From: Microvirga mediterraneensis | GTDB lineage: Bacteria; Pseudomonadota; Alphaproteobacteria; Rhizobiales; Beijerinckiaceae | Assembly: GCF_013520865.1 (NCBI RefSeq) | Contig: NZ_JACDXJ010000003.1 | Span: 186,001 to 250,000, forward strand | Direction: 5' to 3' | DNA: 64,000 bases | Part shown: positions 61,642 through 64,000 of the stretch, piece after piece | How positions within the stretch are numbered: the first letter of the stretch is position 1 | Layout: each line of letters begins with the position of its first letter | Position numbers and translations under genes: made by a program | The notes under the pieces: model-generated | Told to the model about the DNA's origin: nothing | Databases searched by the model: none | Seen by the model: only the letters and a program-made list of their open reading frames with translations

Positions 61642-62094
61642 TCAGCCGGAACTTATTGCGCGACGATCTGGATCAGAGGAACTTCCAGCCTGATCGCCGC
61701 GCGCCAGGAACTGGCGCGCCAGCCGTTCGGCTGTCTCGAACAGGTGGTCATGGCCTTTCCTAGTGCCAAAGATCGCAGCCACCTCGTTGGAGAACTGGTG
61801 CCTTCGACGGGACCGTTCGTCGAGTGTCAGAGGCCACTCATCGTAGTAGCCATCGTTGATCCGACGCCGAACCTCCGAATAGAGATCAAGCTTCGGCTCT
61901 GTCCTGACGAGGCCATGGACATTGTAGGGATTGGCCTCGATCACCTTGGTGCCGGACGGGAACTCATACTGGATGGCGGCCACATACTCGGCCTCTTCGC
62001 GCGTGTCGGCATCGACGATCACCGACAAGGTGCGGCAGCTGCCGGGTGGCCTGTAATGAACACGGAATTCCAAACCGGCCTCCCGGAGCACCAC
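61642..62094 (-). CDS. Protein of unknown function
   Basis: 150 residues. N-terminal alpha/beta part (FRVHYRPPGSCRTLSVIVDA, EAEYVAAIQYEFPSGTKVIE) followed by a helical part (SEVRRRINDGYYDEWPL, ETAERLARQFLARGD). No membrane or signal sequence. It precedes the gene at 61612 by 29 bp and is probably in the same transcript. Confidence 0.6.
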   Translation of the reverse strand: MVLREAGLEFRVHYRPPGSCRTLSVIVDADTREEAEYVAAIQYEFPSGTKVIEANPYNVHGLVRTEPKLDLYSEVRRRINDGYYDEWPLTLDERSRRRHQFSNEVAAIFGTRKGHDHLFETAERLARQFLARGDQAGSSSDPDRRAISSG

Positions 62095-62154
62095 GAATAA
62101 ACACCGAGACGGGCTTCGTGTGCCCTCGCCCTCGCGGCTTCGGTTACGCTACCT

Positions 62155-63333
62155 CTAAGCCTTGGCGGGTCCGATGTTGTCGGCCATCTGGGCTCCGCGG
62201 GTGCCCAGCGGCTGGGGCGGACCCTCCGTCGTGTCCTGCGCCGTCTGGTGCTCCATCTCGGCGTTGATCTCGGCGCCCAGCAGCACGATGACGCTCGACA
62301 GCCAGATCCAGGTCATGAAGCCGATGGCGGCGCCGAGCGAGCCGTAGGTCTCGTTGTAGCTGCCGAAGTTCGAGACATACCACGAGAACAGCATCGAGCC
62401 GGCAAGCCATAGCACCGCCGCCACGATGCCGCCGGGCGTCACCCATTTCCACTCGGCCTTGTCGCGGCTTGGCCCATAGCGGTAGAGCACCGCCAATCCC
62501 GCAACCACCACGGCCAGGAGGATTGGCCAGCGGGCCAGGGAGAGAAGCCACTCAACGGCCGCGCCCAAGCCGACGAAGTCGAGCACGACCGGCAGCACGA
62601 CAATGCCGGCCAGTGCGACAAGCACGAACGCGATGGCGGCGAGCGTGAACGTGAGGGACTGGGCATTCAACCACAGGAAGCTGCGTTTCTCCTCCTCGTC
62701 GTAGACGATGTTGAGGGCGTCGAAGACCGCCTTCATGCCGGCATTGGCACTCCAGAGTGAGATTACGAGGCCGATGATGAAGCTGAGCCCCAGCTTGCCT
62801 CCGCCCGCCGAGGCGATGCGCTTCACCTGCTCGCCGATGATCTCCATGGCGCCGCCCGGCAGCACGCCCGAGAGGGCATTGAGATGGTCCTGGATGGTCA
62901 CTGGGTCAGCAAACAGGCCGTAGATCGACACCAGCGCGGCAATGGCGGGGAAAATGGCCAGCAGGGCGTAGTAGGTCACGCCAGCAGCGACCGACATGAT
63001 CCTGTCTTGGCTGAACTCCTCGTAGGTCCGCCACAGGATGTCCTTCCAGCCGAGGCTCGGGATCTGGGTCGGGGTGTTGGCCTCGCGACCGCGCCCCTTC
63101 TCGTCCGCAGCCTCCCTAGGAGCATGGGCCTTGCCCCCGAACCCGGCTGCCTGTCCTTCGGACGTGCGCTCAGCCTGCCGCGCTAGGGGCTTGGCTGTCG
63201 CTCGGTTTCCGGGCGATCCGCCGATGACAAGCCTGATCAGCGCCCAGCCCAGAACGGCGGCTCCGACCGTCGACAACATGGATGGGCCTTGTCCATTCGG
63301 GCGCCCCTGGGGTGGTGGAGTGATGGCGGTCAT
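62155..63333 (-). CDS. YihY/BrkB family inner membrane protein
   Basis: 392 residues. The first 90 are a low-complexity cytoplasmic tail, then six membrane segments of the BrkB core: MSVAAGVTYYALLAIFPAIAA (about 122), GLVISLWSANAGMKAVFDALN (about 198) and TYGSLGAAIGFMTWIWLSSV (about 325), all in part. The family was once thought to be RNase BN; its role is unclear. A candidate EcfG promoter lies 57 bp upstream. Confidence 0.88.
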   Translation of the reverse strand: MTAITPPPQGRPNGQGPSMLSTVGAAVLGWALIRLVIGGSPGNRATAKPLARQAERTSEGQAAGFGGKAHAPREAADEKGRGREANTPTQIPSLGWKDILWRTYEEFSQDRIMSVAAGVTYYALLAIFPAIAALVSIYGLFADPVTIQDHLNALSGVLPGGAMEIIGEQVKRIASAGGGKLGLSFIIGLVISLWSANAGMKAVFDALNIVYDEEEKRSFLWLNAQSLTFTLAAIAFVLVALAGIVVLPVVLDFVGLGAAVEWLLSLARWPILLAVVVAGLAVLYRYGPSRDKAEWKWVTPGGIVAAVLWLAGSMLFSWYVSNFGSYNETYGSLGAAIGFMTWIWLSSVIVLLGAEINAEMEHQTAQDTTEGPPQPLGTRGAQMADNIGPAKA

Positions 63334-63389
63334 GGCAAGCGAAATCCTTGAGTCGAAAAGCCGCTCGCGAAGAGCTTGGCAGGCGATCC

Positions 63390-63415
63390 AACCACGGACG
63401 GCGGCCGACGGTTCC
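63390..63415 (-). promoter_or_regulatory. EcfG-like promoter candidate for the BrkB gene
   Basis: Minus strand GGAAC, 17 bases, GGTT; one mismatch in the -10 half. Confidence 0.4.
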
Positions 63416-63554
63416 AGGCGGCATTACCCTTGGGCGACGCCAGTTCTTAGGCCAAGGATCACAGGGTTGGCTCCTAAGGGGCGGCTACAATGGGACCTGC
63501 TTTTGGTAAGGTTCAGGTTGGCACCATGTTGCCAGCTCGAAGCGGAGGAAAAGG

Positions 63555-63791
63555 ATGGACGCGCTCGTCTTCGTGAGCCGGGGCACCATTGGACGATGGG
63601 ACATCTACGCCCGCGATCCGAAGGACCTGCTCCTCGGCACGATTGAACAGGAGGACAACCAGCTGCTCTACATCGATGCGGCGACTGATCCGCTGACCGG
63701 GGTCAACGAGGGCCCGTATCCCGATCTCGACGCCGCCATGAGGGCTGTGGCCGACCGGATCCAGGGGACATGCGTGAAATGGGTCCCCTGA
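63555..63791 (+). CDS. Small protein of unknown function
   Basis: 78 residues with ribosome site GCGGAGGA. MDALVFVSRGTIGRWDIYAR then LGTIEQEDNQLLYIDA and a C-terminal helix LDAAMRAVADRIQGTC: an alpha/beta mini-domain. Family not recognised. Confidence 0.6.
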   Translation: MDALVFVSRGTIGRWDIYARDPKDLLLGTIEQEDNQLLYIDAATDPLTGVNEGPYPDLDAAMRAVADRIQGTCVKWVP

Positions 63792-63896
63792 TCGGCCGCC
63801 CTTGCCCTGACGGTTGGGGACGCCGGCGCCTTATAGCAGGGCCTCGACTGGGATTAGGTCCAAACCCGAACCGGGCCCGGGCACGTTGTGAAACCG

Positions 63897-64000
63897 TCAA
63901 AACAGGCCGTTGCGGCGCTTCTTGTGGCGCTCCTCGATCAGGGGACGGCATGTCTGCTCGATGGCCTTCACGGCCGAGTCGAGCCGTTTCTTGAGCGGAT
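63897..64000 (-). CDS. 3' end of a leftward gene entering from the right edge
   Basis: 34 codons up to the window edge, ending with PLIEERHKKRRNGLF and a TGA stop at 63897-63899. It is basic and helical. The rest of the gene lies outside, so the family cannot be named. Confidence 0.5.
   Translation of the reverse strand, partial: PLKKRLDSAVKAIEQTCRPLIEERHKKRRNGLF

Overview
The window is GC-rich DNA from an alphaproteobacterium. The best guess is Hyphomicrobiales, and within it the Methylobacterium/Microvirga neighbourhood. This is inferred from protein style: a DUF1127 protein, an RHE_PE00001/DUF1612-like protein, a pRiA4b ORF-3-type protein inside an ISKra4-like element, an NDUFS4-like protein, and candidate promoters of the alphaproteobacterial general stress response type GGAAC-N16/17-CGTT. 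No rRNA, tRNA, CRISPR array or replication origin was recognised. The mixture of mobile DNA, broken genes and accessory copies of housekeeping chaperones suggests an accessory region or plasmid, but replicon type cannot be decided from the sequence.

Region 1 (1-8.7 kb) is a catabolic cluster read leftward: a periplasmic binding protein, ATPase and two permeases of the polyamine/opine ABC type, then a three-subunit FAD / 2Fe-2S amine or opine oxidase, a RidA imine deaminase and a LysR regulator. Uptake, oxidation to an imine and imine clearance fit one pathway. Region 2 (9.2-14.0 kb) is mobile DNA: a DUF1612-like protein, an IS66-type transposase cut off before its last catalytic segment, and an ISKra4-like element (11763-14044) whose two 25-bp inverted ends now encode the C-terminal tails of both the IS66 transposase and a Crp/Fnr regulator.

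Region 3 (14-31 kb) holds a Crp/Fnr regulator, an inositol-monophosphatase-like enzyme, a metallophosphoesterase, FtsH, a thioesterase, a DUF1127 protein, a KefB-like antiporter, a small ferritin-like protein, two tandem universal stress proteins, an atypical family-1 glycosidase, a DUF3616 protein and CorA. Region 4 (31-47.4 kb) is a protein-quality-control block: a BI-1 family membrane protein, an orphan PdhA, a rhomboid plus SDH-type protease pair, Lon with a small heat-shock protein, a SPW-repeat protein, a ClpK/ClpG-type disaggregase, an NDUFS4-like protein, Hsp20, DUF1269, GroES, GroEL and a thioredoxin-fold protein. Region 5 (47.5-64 kb) mixes regulators (a broken Crp, a receiver protein, an ECF-like sigma factor, a hemerythrin/winged-helix membrane protein) with stress and membrane genes (YflT-like, isocitrate dehydrogenase family, TerC, a broken MarC, ZIP, CYTH, DegP, Hsp20, PsiE, DedA, BrkB).

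The gene set FtsH, KefB, Hsp20, ClpK, thioredoxin-like, DegP and PsiE matches the known transmissible locus of stress tolerance (tLST, also called LHR) of enterobacteria and Pseudomonas. Here it is spread over about 45 kb, enlarged with Lon, GroESL, universal stress proteins and proteases, and several members have candidate EcfG-type promoters. This is the most interesting feature of the window. A second is a 500-bp direct repeat that makes two Hsp20 genes identical except for two Thr-to-Pro changes in a conserved strand.
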